Part shown: positions 1-10,688 of the stretch, one piece after another
Layout of the letters: every line of letters starts with the position of its first letter
Position numbering within the stretch: the first letter of the stretch is position 1
From: Rhodanobacter sp. L36
Lineage (GTDB): Bacteria > Pseudomonadota > Gammaproteobacteria > Xanthomonadales > Rhodanobacteraceae
DNA length: 64,000 bases
Direction: 5' to 3'
Assembly (NCBI RefSeq): GCF_009765755.1
Contig: NZ_LMUV01000004.1
Coordinates: 62,001-126,000 of the forward strand
Made by a program: the position numbers and the translations under genes
The notes under the pieces: model-generated
What the model saw: the letters and a program-made list of their open reading frames with translations, nothing else
What the model was told of the DNA's origin: nothing
Databases searched by the model: none

Positions 1-744
1 AGTTATCTCAACACGGGCGTGATCCTCAACGTGCAGCCGCGGATCAATCCAGGTGGCCTGGTCTACATGAACATCAGCCAGGAAGTGAGCCAGGTCTCCA
101 AGGCCGGCACCAGTGCGACCAATGGCAACCCGACCATCTCGCAGCGTGAACTGGGCACCCAGGTCGCGGTGCAGAGTGGGCAGACCGTGTTGCTTGGAGG
201 CTTGATCCAGCAGGCTGAAGACACCAACGACACCGGCATCCCGGGGCTCAATCGCATTCCCGTGCTGGGCCGGCTTTTCGGCACCACCGATCGCAACCGC
301 AGTCGCACCGAGCTGATCGTGCTGATCACGCCGCGCATCATCCGCAGCAGCGATGACGCCAAGCAGATCACCGACGATTACCAGACCAAGTTCGAATCGC
401 TTGAGCCGTTACGCGCAGACAAAAAGCCGACGACAACGAGCCTCGCGAATTTCGAGCCGCCCGCGCCGGCGGTGATCACGCCGCTACCGACCTCGTCCAG
501 CACCGTCGTCACGCCCTGGGCCGAGCAGTTGCAGCAACATGCGGAAGCGTCGCTGCAGCAACACGATTACGCCAGCGCCGAAGACATGGCGATGCAGTCG
601 TGGAAGCAAGGCACGCGTCACGGCAACCTGTGCGAACGCAACTGGCAGGTGATCGGCGAAGTGCGCAAGCACAACGACGATCTTCGCGGTGTCACCAGCG
701 CACGAAAGCAGGAAAACGCCTGCCTGATGTCCGCGCCGCACTAG
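1..744 (+). CDS. gspD: Type II secretion secretin (GspD-like), C-terminal part
   Basis: The frame is open from base 1, so the N-terminus lies outside the window and 247 codons remain. The fragment carries the end of the secretin beta-barrel domain (PF00263): the GVILNV segment near fragment residue 6, QSGQTVLLGGLI near 58-69, GIPGLNRIPVLGRLFG near 79-94 and TELIVLITPRII near 103-114. These are hallmarks of the outer-membrane channel of type II secretion. After residue 120 comes a tail of about 125 residues: a Pro/Thr-rich linker, then a helical Gln/Ala-rich segment ending in NACLMSAPH. That is longer than a typical GspD C-terminus and could bind a pilotin or another partner, which is inference. 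No other gsp gene follows, so this is the 3' end of its cluster or a lone secretin. A competence or pilus secretin is less likely but not excluded. Confidence 0.85.
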   Translation, partial: SYLNTGVILNVQPRINPGGLVYMNISQEVSQVSKAGTSATNGNPTISQRELGTQVAVQSGQTVLLGGLIQQAEDTNDTGIPGLNRIPVLGRLFGTTDRNRSRTELIVLITPRIIRSSDDAKQITDDYQTKFESLEPLRADKKPTTTSLANFEPPAPAVITPLPTSSSTVVTPWAEQLQQHAEASLQQHDYASAEDMAMQSWKQGTRHGNLCERNWQVIGEVRKHNDDLRGVTSARKQENACLMSAPH

Positions 745-831
745 CCGCTTGAACGATGCCGGGGCGCGCGCGGTCGCGCCGTCCCGCCATCGTATGCTGG
801 CTGCTTCGCGCAGTCGCTATCATGCGAGCGG

Positions 832-3357
832 ATGACCGTCGTTTCCGCCGCCTTTCCGATCGTTCCGCTGTTGCCGCAGATCTGCGCGTCGCTCGCAGCG
901 CATCCGCGGCTGGTGCTCGAAGCGCCGCCCGGCGCCGGCAAGACCACGCAGGTGCCACCCGCGCTGCTCGATGCCGAATGGCTGGGCGGCCGCAAAATCG
1001 TGATGCTCGAACCGCGCCGCATCGCCGCGCGCGCCGCAGCGCAGTTCATGGCGCAGCAACTCGGTGAAGCGGTTGGCGACACCATCGGCTATCGCATCCG
1101 CTTCGAGTCGAAAGTGAGCGCGGCCACGCGCATCGAAGTGGTTACCGAGGGCATCCTTACGCGACTGATCCAACGCGATCCCGAGCTCGAAGGCATCGGC
1201 GCGATCCTGTTCGACGAATTCCACGAACGCCATCTCGCCGGCGATCTGGGCGCGGTGCTCGCGCTCGACGTGCAGTCGACGCTGCGGTCGGATCTTCGAC
1301 TGGTGGTGATGTCGGCCACGCTCGATGGCGAACGCATTGCACGCTGGCTCGACGCGCCGCGCATCACGAGCCCCGGTCGCAGCTTTCCGGTACGCATCGA
1401 ACATCCACCGGCGCGCACGCAGGAAACCGTCGAGCATCATCTCGTGCGCGTTGCGAAACAGGCGTTGCAGGAAACCGATGGTGACGTGCTCGTCTTTCTG
1501 CCGGGACGGCGCGAGATCGCGCGCACGCAGGCACTGCTCGTCGATGCATCGACACTGACGGACAACATCGAAGTCGTCGCGTTGCATGGCGAGCTGTCGC
1601 TGGCCGAACAGCAGTCTGCACTCAGTCCGGCCGAAGCGGGCACGCGCCGCATCGTGCTGGCGACGAACGTGGCCGAATCCAGCATCACGCTGCCCGGCAT
1701 CCGCGCGGTGATCGACGCCGGCCTCGCGCGCGAGCCGCGTTTCGATCCCAGTTCGGGATTCACACGACTCGAAACCGTATCGATTTCGCAAGCGTCGGCC
1801 GATCAGCGCGCCGGTCGTGCCGGTCGCGTGGCGGCGGGTACGGCGTATCGCCTATGGCCGCAAAGCAAGCGGCTCGATCCGGCGCGTACAGCGGAAATCA
1901 GCCAGGCCGAATTGTCCGGCCTCGCGTTGGAATTGGCGGCATGGGGCATTTCGGCGAATCACGACGACGATCTGCACTGGCTCGATCCGCCGCCCGCCGG
2001 CGCACTGGCGCAGGCACGTGATCTGCTCACGCAACTCGGCGCACTCGACGCCGATGGCCGCATGACGACATGCGGCCGCGATGTGCTGATACTCGGCGCC
2101 ACGCCGCGACTCGCCGTGGCCGCGTTGCGTGCGCCGCCCGCGTTGCATGCCTTGATCGCCGATTTGCTGGCGCTGATGGAAGCACGCTCGCCGATGCGCG
2201 GCATGGCTTCGCGCAGCGACGATTTCCGTGTGCGCGTTGCATCGCTGCATGCGTGGCGGGATCGTCGTCATCCCGCCGGCGGCGCCGATGTCGATCGTGG
2301 CGCGCTGGCGGCGATCGAGCAGGCGAGCAAAGGTTGGCGCAGACGTCTGGACGTCCGAACGGCAGCCAGCGGCATTCCCGACAGTCATGCTGTCGGCGAC
2401 TTGTTGCTGTACGCGTTCCCCGATCGCATTGCCCGTCGCGACGATGCGAATCCGCTGCGTTACACGCTGGCCAACGGACGCGGCGCACGATTGCACGAGA
2501 ATACCGCGTTGCTGGGCGAGCCCTGGCTGGTGGTGCTCGATCTTCGCCACGAAGCACGCGACAGCCTGATTCTCGCCGCCGCGCCGCTCGATCTGCGCGT
2601 GCTGGAACGCGATCATTCCGAACGCTTCACGCGCGAGCGCGTGCTGCGCTGGAACGACGAACGATCGGCGGTCGAGGCGTTCGAGGAACATCGCTTCGGC
2701 GCCATCGTGCTCGATCGGCGAAGCGTTCCGCTGAAACCCGAAGACGCACGTCAGGCCTTGCTCGCTGCCGTGCGCAACAAGGGCCTCGATGTGTTGCCAT
2801 GGAGTGCGGGCGCTGGCCGTCTGCGTGCGCGCATGCTTGCCGTACGCGCGTGGATGCCCGAGCTTGAACTGCCCGACATGTCCGATCATGCATTGCTGGC
2901 ATCGCTCGACGAATGGCTCGGTCCATGCCTCGATGGCAAGCGTGGACTCGACGCCTTGCGCGCGGAGGAGTTGTCGCAAGCCTTGTCCGCGACCTTCACC
3001 TACGAACAGCGCCGCGCTCTCGACACGCACGCGCCAGAGAATTTGATCGTGCCCAGCGGTCAGAGCCGGCGCATCGATTACGCACAGGGCGAGCCGCCCG
3101 TGCTGGCAGTGAAACTGCAGGAGCTGTTCGGCCTTGCCGACACGCCGCGCGTGGGCGGCGGGCGCATTCCCGTCACCCTGCATCTGCTGTCGCCGGCCGG
3201 CCGGCCGATCCAGGTCACGCAGGACCTGAAAGGTTTCTGGGAACGCACCTATCCCGAAGTAAAAAAGGAACTGAAAGGCCGTTATCCGCGCCATCCCTGG
3301 CCGGACGATCCGTGGACAGCCACGCCGACCCATCGCGCGAAACCCCGCGGTACCTGA
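832..3357 (+). CDS. hrpB: ATP-dependent helicase HrpB
   Basis: 841 residues, the normal length for the DEAH-box helicase HrpB. Walker A (PPGAGKTT) is at residues 32-39, the DEFH box at 128-131, motif III SAT at 161-163 and motif VI QRAGRAGR near 325-332. The HrpB-specific C-terminal domain follows, ending in the typical segment with PEVKKELKGRYPRHPWP. Known role of the family: 3'-5' RNA/DNA helicase of unclear substrate, non-essential in most proteobacteria. The ATG at 832 is about 90 bases after the secretin stop, and the helicase domain begins soon after it, so the start is well supported. It is convergent with the monooxygenase, with 12 bases between them and no terminator visible. Confidence 0.96.
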   Translation: MTVVSAAFPIVPLLPQICASLAAHPRLVLEAPPGAGKTTQVPPALLDAEWLGGRKIVMLEPRRIAARAAAQFMAQQLGEAVGDTIGYRIRFESKVSAATRIEVVTEGILTRLIQRDPELEGIGAILFDEFHERHLAGDLGAVLALDVQSTLRSDLRLVVMSATLDGERIARWLDAPRITSPGRSFPVRIEHPPARTQETVEHHLVRVAKQALQETDGDVLVFLPGRREIARTQALLVDASTLTDNIEVVALHGELSLAEQQSALSPAEAGTRRIVLATNVAESSITLPGIRAVIDAGLAREPRFDPSSGFTRLETVSISQASADQRAGRAGRVAAGTAYRLWPQSKRLDPARTAEISQAELSGLALELAAWGISANHDDDLHWLDPPPAGALAQARDLLTQLGALDADGRMTTCGRDVLILGATPRLAVAALRAPPALHALIADLLALMEARSPMRGMASRSDDFRVRVASLHAWRDRRHPAGGADVDRGALAAIEQASKGWRRRLDVRTAASGIPDSHAVGDLLLYAFPDRIARRDDANPLRYTLANGRGARLHENTALLGEPWLVVLDLRHEARDSLILAAAPLDLRVLERDHSERFTRERVLRWNDERSAVEAFEEHRFGAIVLDRRSVPLKPEDARQALLAAVRNKGLDVLPWSAGAGRLRARMLAVRAWMPELELPDMSDHALLASLDEWLGPCLDGKRGLDALRAEELSQALSATFTYEQRRALDTHAPENLIVPSGQSRRIDYAQGEPPVLAVKLQELFGLADTPRVGGGRIPVTLHLLSPAGRPIQVTQDLKGFWERTYPEVKKELKGRYPRHPWPDDPWTATPTHRAKPRGT

Positions 3358-3369
3358 GGCGCATCACGA

Positions 3370-4812
<1,443 letters not shown>

Positions 4813-4862
4813 TCACCGCCGGGTTCGGCTTCGGGCGGCGATTCTGTGGTGCCGCCCCGTGC

Positions 4863-4891
4863 TTGTCGCAAGTCCCCCGGTGCGTTATAAA
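4863..4891 (+). promoter_or_regulatory. Candidate sigma-70 promoter for the ArsR-type regulator
   Basis: TTGTCG at 4863-4868 and TATAAA at 4886-4891 are separated by 17 bases, matching the -35 and -10 consensus at 4 of 6 and 5 of 6 positions. They lie in the divergent gap between the monooxygenase and the ArsR gene and would give a leader of about 190 bases before the ATG at 5092. The leader length is a little long, so another start site closer to the gene is possible. I see no clean operator palindrome. Confidence 0.4.
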
Positions 4892-5091
4892 TTGATGGCG
4901 GGAAGAGACGATCTGCTTTTTCATCTCCCGCTCGCCGCTACAGGCACTCAAGCATCGAAGCGCACGCCCTTCGTCTCTCGCGTGCGGCATCTCTGAAGAC
5001 CGCCCCCGAATCAATCCCGTCTCGACATCGTGACAACGATGCTTCGCTGCCGCGCGAATCGTCGCGGCGCTCGCACGGATAAACTGCACGC

Positions 5092-5775
5092 ATGCACGAC
5101 GCAGGCGCCATCAATCGCTATCAACTCGCCGAATTGGGAAGCCTGCTGGCAGAACCCGCGCGTGCGGCGATGCTGCTTGCATTGACCGACGGCACATCGC
5201 GGCCCGCCGGCGAACTCGCGCGTGCTGCCGGCGTCACGCCGGCGACGGCCAGCGCGCATCTGCGTCGACTGCTGGATGGCGGTCTGCTCGCTTTGCATGT
5301 GCAAGGTCGCCATCGCTATTACCGCCTCGCGGACGATCGCGTGGCGTCGATGCTGGAATCGCTTTCGCTGGCGCGCATACCCGCGCATGCACTGCCAACC
5401 AAAGGCAACGCGCAATTACGCAGGGCGCGTTATTGCTATCGACACCTGGCCGGCGAGCTGGGCGTCGCGTTCTGCGCCGCGTTGTTGCGCAACGACTGGT
5501 TGCGAACCGGCACGCGCGGATTGCAACTGGAAATCACTGGCGTCGATGCGCTGGCATCGCATGGCCTGCAGTTCGTCGATGTATCCCGCGTCTATGGTCG
5601 CAGCTGTCTGGACTGGACCGAACGCCGCATGCATCTGGGCGGCCCGCTCGGCGTGACGCTGACCAGCGCGATGTTCGAAGCAGGCTGGCTGCGTCGATCG
5701 CCACGCAATCGCGTACTGATTCCCAGCGCCGATGGCTTGCGCCGGCTCAGCGAACTCGGCGTCGACGTTTCCTGA
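5092..5775 (+). CDS. ArsR-type winged-helix transcriptional regulator
   Basis: 227 residues. Residues 10-80 form an ArsR-like winged helix: a first helix with LLAEPARAAMLLAL, a recognition region with GVTPATASAHLRRLLDGGL and a wing with GRHRYYRL. The C-terminal 130 residues are not the short ArsR tail. They contain the pattern RARYCYRHLAGELG and CLDWTERRMHLGGPLG seen in larger ArsR-family regulators. Cys residues are present, but I cannot assign a metal site. Its divergent position from the FAD monooxygenase suggests that it represses that gene, which is inference from arrangement. The DUF2167 gene is convergent with it. Confidence 0.87.
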   Translation: MHDAGAINRYQLAELGSLLAEPARAAMLLALTDGTSRPAGELARAAGVTPATASAHLRRLLDGGLLALHVQGRHRYYRLADDRVASMLESLSLARIPAHALPTKGNAQLRRARYCYRHLAGELGVAFCAALLRNDWLRTGTRGLQLEITGVDALASHGLQFVDVSRVYGRSCLDWTERRMHLGGPLGVTLTSAMFEAGWLRRSPRNRVLIPSADGLRRLSELGVDVS

Positions 5776-5885
5776 TTCCGAATCTTCATCAGCGACATCT
5801 GCGCGGTATTGGCGGACATGCCATCTGCAACTTGCGCGACATATCGTCTCCGCGTTGTCATAGACGGTAGCGTCCACGACGCAAC

Positions 5886-6815
5886 CTAGCTTTTGCGACG
5901 GTTGAAGAATTTCTTCACTGCAGCGGCCACCGCCGCGATGCCGATGATGACGAACTTCTTCAGCGCCAGCAGCATCAGTCCGAGTTTGGCGAACAGGCCG
6001 GCCTTTGCCGCGATGCCGCCAGCCACCAGCGCGGCAACGCCATAGGCGGCGAGTTTGTCGGTCTTGCTGTCGTAATCGGCATAGCGCTCGCCGGTATCGA
6101 AGCTGGTCATCGTCAACACCTGCGGCATGTCGGCGCTGACCTTGGCCAGCGCGTCGACCGGCGCCACCGCATTGAGCGAGAGATAGCCGCGCCGGCCGAG
6201 TACGCGAATGTCGTAGTTCAGCGATTGGCCGTCCGCCGAGCCATCGGCTTTCTTGAACCTCAGGTTGCGCGCCCAGTAAAGCTTGTGCGTGGCGGCGTCG
6301 TAATGCGGCGGCTCGGCCCAGCCGACCAGTTCGATCGCGGGATAGCCTTGCTTGAGGCGCTCGGGATTCGATTCCGACGTGCCTTTCTGCATGTCCTTGA
6401 GCATCTCCGCGTAGTCGGTTTTCGCCGCATCCGCGTCGGAGACATAACCCTCCTCGGTGTACGTGACGACCACGGCCCAGTTGCTGTCGTCCAGCAGCAC
6501 GTGCGGATCCGTGCTCGGAAGAATCATGCCGAGCACGCTGTTGTCGGGCGGGTTGCTCCACAAATCGCTGAGTACGCGTTGCGCGTCTTTTGCCGGCAGG
6601 AAACTGTAGCCTGGCGCAAGTTGCAGGGTGGCTTTGGCGGCCGGAATGGAAACGCTGCCCGTTACCGGATGCAGCGAATTCAGAAAGTTTTCTGTCTTTG
6701 CCGAAACGGCATGATTGGGCGACGGATCATCGGCGGCGATAGCGCGCGGCGACAGGGTCGAGACAAAAACAAACGTCAGCAGCGCAAGCGCCACGGTGAG
6801 TGATTTGCGGGTCAT
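5886..6815 (-). CDS. DUF2167 family exported membrane protein
   Basis: 309 residues from ATG 6815. I preferred this start to an in-frame one 20 codons upstream because it begins directly with a signal peptide (MTRKSLTVALALLTFVFVSTL, cleaved after about AIA). The mature part matches DUF2167: the TLQLAPGYSFLPAKDAQRVLSDLW segment in the N-terminal half, EEGYVSDADA in the middle and GWAEPPHYDA further on. The C-terminus has two hydrophobic stretches (AAYGVAALVAGGIAAKAG and KFVIIGIAAVAAAV) followed by a basic end NRRKS. This suggests an inner-membrane protein with a large periplasmic domain. Family function is unknown. It stands alone between a convergent regulator and the S53 protease terminator. 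Confidence 0.85.
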   Translation of the reverse strand: MTRKSLTVALALLTFVFVSTLSPRAIAADDPSPNHAVSAKTENFLNSLHPVTGSVSIPAAKATLQLAPGYSFLPAKDAQRVLSDLWSNPPDNSVLGMILPSTDPHVLLDDSNWAVVVTYTEEGYVSDADAAKTDYAEMLKDMQKGTSESNPERLKQGYPAIELVGWAEPPHYDAATHKLYWARNLRFKKADGSADGQSLNYDIRVLGRRGYLSLNAVAPVDALAKVSADMPQVLTMTSFDTGERYADYDSKTDKLAAYGVAALVAGGIAAKAGLFAKLGLMLLALKKFVIIGIAAVAAAVKKFFNRRKS

Positions 6816-7015
6816 GAGCAATCCTTGGAAGTCATCCGGTGACGCGCGGCACATCGATGCGCCGCGGCGGGACACTCCCCCATGGCGTGTCCCGATCGCT
6901 TTTTAGCAGGCGGTCAAGTGATTGCGCCAGTCCCGCAGCGACGAACGACGAATGGCTTAAGCGATCGGGTGATCGTCGTAGTCACGATCGAACACATCGT
7001 TGCCACGTGTCGACC

Positions 7016-7052
7016 AAAAAAGAAGAGACCCGATCGTTGCCGATCGGGCCTC
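7016..7052 (-). terminator. Intrinsic terminator of the S53 protease gene
   Basis: Read on the minus strand, a 12-bp stem (GAGGCCCGATCG with CGATCGGGTCTC, one G-T pair) closes a GCAA tetraloop and is followed by TTCTTTTTT. It starts 51 bases after the protease stop codon. Confidence 0.92.
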
Positions 7053-7102
7053 CTGTTTCGCTATCGACACGCATCGCTGCGTGTCGGTTCTATCGAGCTT
7101 GC

Positions 7103-9892
7103 TTACTGCGTGTAGCTGCCTTTCAACGTGACGCCGGTGTAGCTGCTATAGGCACGCACCATGATGTAGTAGGTACCGGCAGTTGACGGCGAGATGCTGC
7201 AGCTTTCGGTGTTGCCCGAAACGTACGGGCGGCAGTCGTAGCTGCTGGTGGTCGGTGCCGAGCCGCGTTTCACATAGAGGTCGGCGTCGCCGGTACCACC
7301 GGAGATCGCGAACTTCAGTGCGGAAGCGCCGGATGGAACAACCATCGTGTAGTTCACCGCGTTGTTGGTGGTCGCAGCCAGGCCTGTGACAGCCACGCCG
7401 TTCTGCAAAACGGTGCCGCCACCGCCGCCGCCACTACCGGCTGTCCACGTCGCCTTGATGCTCAGGCCCGAGAACGCGGCATAGGCATTGAGCATGACGT
7501 AGTACGTGCCGGCCTGCGGTGCTGCCACGGTGCAGGTTTCGTTGTTGCCGGTGACATACGGACGGCAGTCGTAGCTGCTAGTGGTCGGTGCGGAACCGAA
7601 CTTGGTGTAGAGATCCGCATCCCCGGTGCCACCGGATGTGGCGATCACCAGGTTGGTGGCGCCAGACGGAATCACCACGGTGTACGCAAGCTGCGCATTC
7701 TTGGCAGCGGTCTGTCCGGTCAGGGCCACGCCGTTCTGCAGAACGTTGCCGGTGCCGCCGCCACCGCCACTGGACACCGTGACCGAGGAGGTCTTGGTGT
7801 TGGTTGCGCCGCCGTTGTCCGTGACCGTCAACGACACGGTGTACGTACCCGCGGCAGTGTAGGTGTGGCTCGGGCTGGCGGTGGTGGATGTGCTGCCGTC
7901 GCCGAAGTTCCACGAGCGCGACGCGATGGTGCCGTCGCTATCGGTGGAGCTGTCGGTGAAGTTCACCGTCAAGCCGCTGATGGTGTCGCTGAAGTTCGCG
8001 ACCGGCGGATTGTTGGTCGGCGGCGGCGTGGTGCCACCCCAGTTTGCGGCGGCAAACGTGCTCACCTTGCCGATGTCGAAGCTGCCGAAGCCGGTGGTGT
8101 TGTCCCAGCCTGCGGCGGCGTTGTAGCCATTGCCGCCATAGCCGTTGTTGCCCGAGGTTACGTCATGCAGCAGCGACGGATTGCTCGGGAACGCGGCGTA
8201 GAACTTCGACGCGGGGAAGCCCAGGTTGTTGCCGTTGGCCGAGAGGATGCGCGCCCACGCGCCAACGAAGATCGGCGATGCCAGGCTGGTGCCGCCAACC
8301 TGATACTGGCTGCCGTTCGCGTAGATCAAGGCACCCGTAGATTGCGCAGCATCGAATGCCACGTCGGGAATTTCACGCTTGGTGACCGAGCTGCCCAGCG
8401 CGGTCTTCTGCCATGCCGGTGCGGTCTCGAATTTGCTGACGCCGCCGCCGGTTGCCCACAGCCGATCGTCGGCGGTGGTGTTCTGGTCCTGCTCGACGCC
8501 TTCGTTCCACACCGTCTCGCCGGACCACGTGGTGCCGCTGGTGGAAAGCGTGGTACCGCCCACGGCGATCACGTTGGGCGATACCGCCGGTTCGCTCACC
8601 GTGTAGTTGGTGAGGCTGACACCGGACAACACCGTAGTGGTGCCGTGCTTGAGGATGTCGCCGCCGTACGACTCGTAGACGCCTTCGTCGCCGGCCGATG
8701 CCGAGAACGTCTGTCCCTGCGCGGCGGCTTGCGCGAAGATCGCGTCGTCCGTGGCCAGCGTGCCGGAGCTGTTCGCTGCGGTTTCGTCTTCGCCGAGCGA
8801 GATGTTCACCACCTTGGCGACGTTGTCGGTCACGGCCTTGTTGTAAGCCGCGCTGATGCCGGCGTCGGTCAGCGACGCGTCATTGGTGCCGTTGACGGCT
8901 GCGTAGAAGATCAGCTTCTGCACGCCGCCGGAGGTGCCGACGATCGACTGCGAATCCAGCGACCATTCGACGTTGGAGTCGGCGTCGTTCCAGAACGTGC
9001 CGCTGCCGACATTCACTGTCGTGGCATTCACCGTGGCCAAGCCTGCGCTTGAGGTGAAGGTGCCGAGATCGGTGATGGTCTGGGTCATCTTGCCCCAGGT
9101 GATCACGCCAACCGTGGTGTTGGTTGCCGCCGGCATGCTGCTGCCGCCGTAGATGGTAGAGAAGTCAGCCGGGCTGTGACCGACCGCGGCTTGCGGCTGC
9201 GTCACCAGCGTCGCCTTGTGGAACATCGTGTGCTTCACTTCGATGTTCTGCAGACCCACGACTGCGTTGACGATGTTGCCCAGCGCCTGCGGTACGGAAG
9301 CCGCCGAATCGTTGGCGAAGCGCGGCTTGCCATTGAAATCGAACCGCTTCATGTTGGTTTGGAACGCGCTCGTGACATTCAACGCATGACCATCGGCAGT
9401 CACCAGCTGGTTGTTGCCGGCCACTTCGATGTTGGTAAAGCCGTTTTGCTGCAGATGCGCCACCACCGCCTGGACTTCGGCGTCCGTCGGCGCGTATTTC
9501 GCCTTGAACTGCGCTGCCGTCAGGAACTTGTGATAGTTGGCGCTGCCTGGTTGGTTGAGCTGGGCCAGAAACTGGTCGAGCTGATCGGCGTTGTGCAGCT
9601 TCAGGCTGACGGCGATATGCAACGGCTGGCTCGCTTCCAGCGGAGAAACCATGGTGCCGGACAAGCTGGGGTTGCCGCTCAACGCGAGGCTGTACCCCGT
9701 GAGGCCGGAACCGGCGGTGGCCGCGACAGCAGGTGCGCTGGTCTTCAGCAAGGCCGGGCCGGTGTGCGTTGCTACCCAGGTGTCGGCGGCGTGCGCCGTC
9801 AGCGACATCATGGCGAGAGAAAGAGCGGTTGGCAGCAAGGCCTTGCGATAACCCGGCGAAGCGATGCTTCGAACACGACTGCGGTTTGTCAT
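7103..9892 (-). CDS. Secreted S53 (sedolisin/kumamolisin) protease with PKD and two PPC domains
   Basis: 929 residues from ATG 9892. The longer in-frame start at 9970 only adds a non-signal leader. Order: signal peptide ending near AHA; pro-kumamolisin activation domain (about 60-210); S53 catalytic domain with the Glu-Asp dyad in EWSLDSQ (about 309-313), the nucleophile Ser in GGTSLASP (about 535) and a calcium site in HDVTSGNNGYGG; PKD domain (about 627-704, WNFGDGSTS); then two near-identical PPC domains (about 716-817 and 827-928), separated by poly-Gly linkers. Each PPC domain carries SYDCRPYV. The known activity is an acid serine-carboxyl endopeptidase. PKD and PPC domains usually aid substrate binding and are often removed after export. 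The secretin gene at the window start makes type II export plausible. Confidence 0.95.
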   Translation of the reverse strand: MTNRSRVRSIASPGYRKALLPTALSLAMMSLTAHAADTWVATHTGPALLKTSAPAVAATAGSGLTGYSLALSGNPSLSGTMVSPLEASQPLHIAVSLKLHNADQLDQFLAQLNQPGSANYHKFLTAAQFKAKYAPTDAEVQAVVAHLQQNGFTNIEVAGNNQLVTADGHALNVTSAFQTNMKRFDFNGKPRFANDSAASVPQALGNIVNAVVGLQNIEVKHTMFHKATLVTQPQAAVGHSPADFSTIYGGSSMPAATNTTVGVITWGKMTQTITDLGTFTSSAGLATVNATTVNVGSGTFWNDADSNVEWSLDSQSIVGTSGGVQKLIFYAAVNGTNDASLTDAGISAAYNKAVTDNVAKVVNISLGEDETAANSSGTLATDDAIFAQAAAQGQTFSASAGDEGVYESYGGDILKHGTTTVLSGVSLTNYTVSEPAVSPNVIAVGGTTLSTSGTTWSGETVWNEGVEQDQNTTADDRLWATGGGVSKFETAPAWQKTALGSSVTKREIPDVAFDAAQSTGALIYANGSQYQVGGTSLASPIFVGAWARILSANGNNLGFPASKFYAAFPSNPSLLHDVTSGNNGYGGNGYNAAAGWDNTTGFGSFDIGKVSTFAAANWGGTTPPPTNNPPVANFSDTISGLTVNFTDSSTDSDGTIASRSWNFGDGSTSTTASPSHTYTAAGTYTVSLTVTDNGGATNTKTSSVTVSSGGGGGTGNVLQNGVALTGQTAAKNAQLAYTVVIPSGATNLVIATSGGTGDADLYTKFGSAPTTSSYDCRPYVTGNNETCTVAAPQAGTYYVMLNAYAAFSGLSIKATWTAGSGGGGGGTVLQNGVAVTGLAATTNNAVNYTMVVPSGASALKFAISGGTGDADLYVKRGSAPTTSSYDCRPYVSGNTESCSISPSTAGTYYIMVRAYSSYTGVTLKGSYTQ

Positions 9893-10688
9893 TGACGAAC
9901 TCCCAAGTGTGTTGGCCGTACGACCCGATGGGTCGAATGAGCCTATGAATGAAATGCCGTGGACAGACACGGCCTCATTGGTTCTTTTTTGTTTTCCACG
10001 ATTCCGTGAGCCTGCGATCCATTCCTCCCCGCTTATTTCCCTATAGGTTCGCTCGCAGGTCTAGCCGAATAACGCCAGGACAGGATTTTCTGGCGTCATT
10101 GAATAACGGGATCATCCGTCAAGTGTCCAGTCGACGAACTGGTTGACGGTAGGCCCCCGCTCCGGGGAGCGTCAATAGGACTTTTTCAGAGAGTCGGTGA
10201 CTTGGGTCACACAAGTCGCGTGGCCGCGTGCCACCGAGCTCTGCTGGTCATTTTTGAGGCAGGACAAGGGCTGCGCGGCTTTGGACGCTGAAAACGATGT
10301 AACCGTTTTCGTGAAAAATTATCCATGCGAATCAACACTGTCAAAGTGAAAGCGACGCTGCCTTGAGCGCATTATCCGGTTCCGAATTTCGTGCTGTTTG
10401 ATCGATCCAGAAAACGCCAAGTCGCACGCCTCGCGACGGGATTGGGAAATTTTCATATAAATGCACCGCCGAGTATTTTATATATTCAATTTCAATTCAG
10501 AAAAACCGGACTTTGCCAACAGAGGCGCTGGAATGGGAATGCGGATCCACCGATTTACTCTTTTGCAATAACGCGGATTATGGGCGTTTATCCGTTTAGC
10601 CGTCCGGATGAATGTCGCCATCATGATTTTTGCGAGGATGGTCGAAACGGAAGAAGCTGCGGAACGCCGCCCGTGCGACCATGCACGG
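9893..10688. other. Long non-coding region upstream of the S53 protease and the flavoprotein
   Basis: This is the only gene-free stretch above 300 bases (about 796). It separates two divergent genes. It holds a CRP/Clp-like palindrome at 10196-10211, an inverted repeat GAAAACG/CGTTTTC with a seven-base spacer at 10290-10310, and a small GC hairpin at 10155-10168. An AT-rich block at about 10446-10500 (TTTCATATAAAT, TATTTTATATATTC) contrasts with the high-GC surroundings and may hold the flavoprotein promoter. I see no convincing small ORF or structured RNA. Confidence 0.6.
10196..10211. promoter_or_regulatory. CRP/Clp-like binding site
   Basis: The sequence GGTGACTTGGGTCACA matches TGTGA-N6-TCACA at nine of ten defined positions, and its core GTGAC/GTCAC is a perfect palindrome. 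In Xanthomonadaceae the CRP homologue Clp uses this type of site to activate extracellular enzyme genes. It lies 304 bases before the S53 protease start and about 480 before the flavoprotein. That is distant, so the target is inferred. Confidence 0.45.

Noticed and set aside
10290-10310. GAAAACG/CGTTTTC inverted repeat as a LacI-type operator
   Set aside because: The spacing and centre do not fit a known operator and no LacI-family gene is nearby. I keep it only as a note in the gene-free region.
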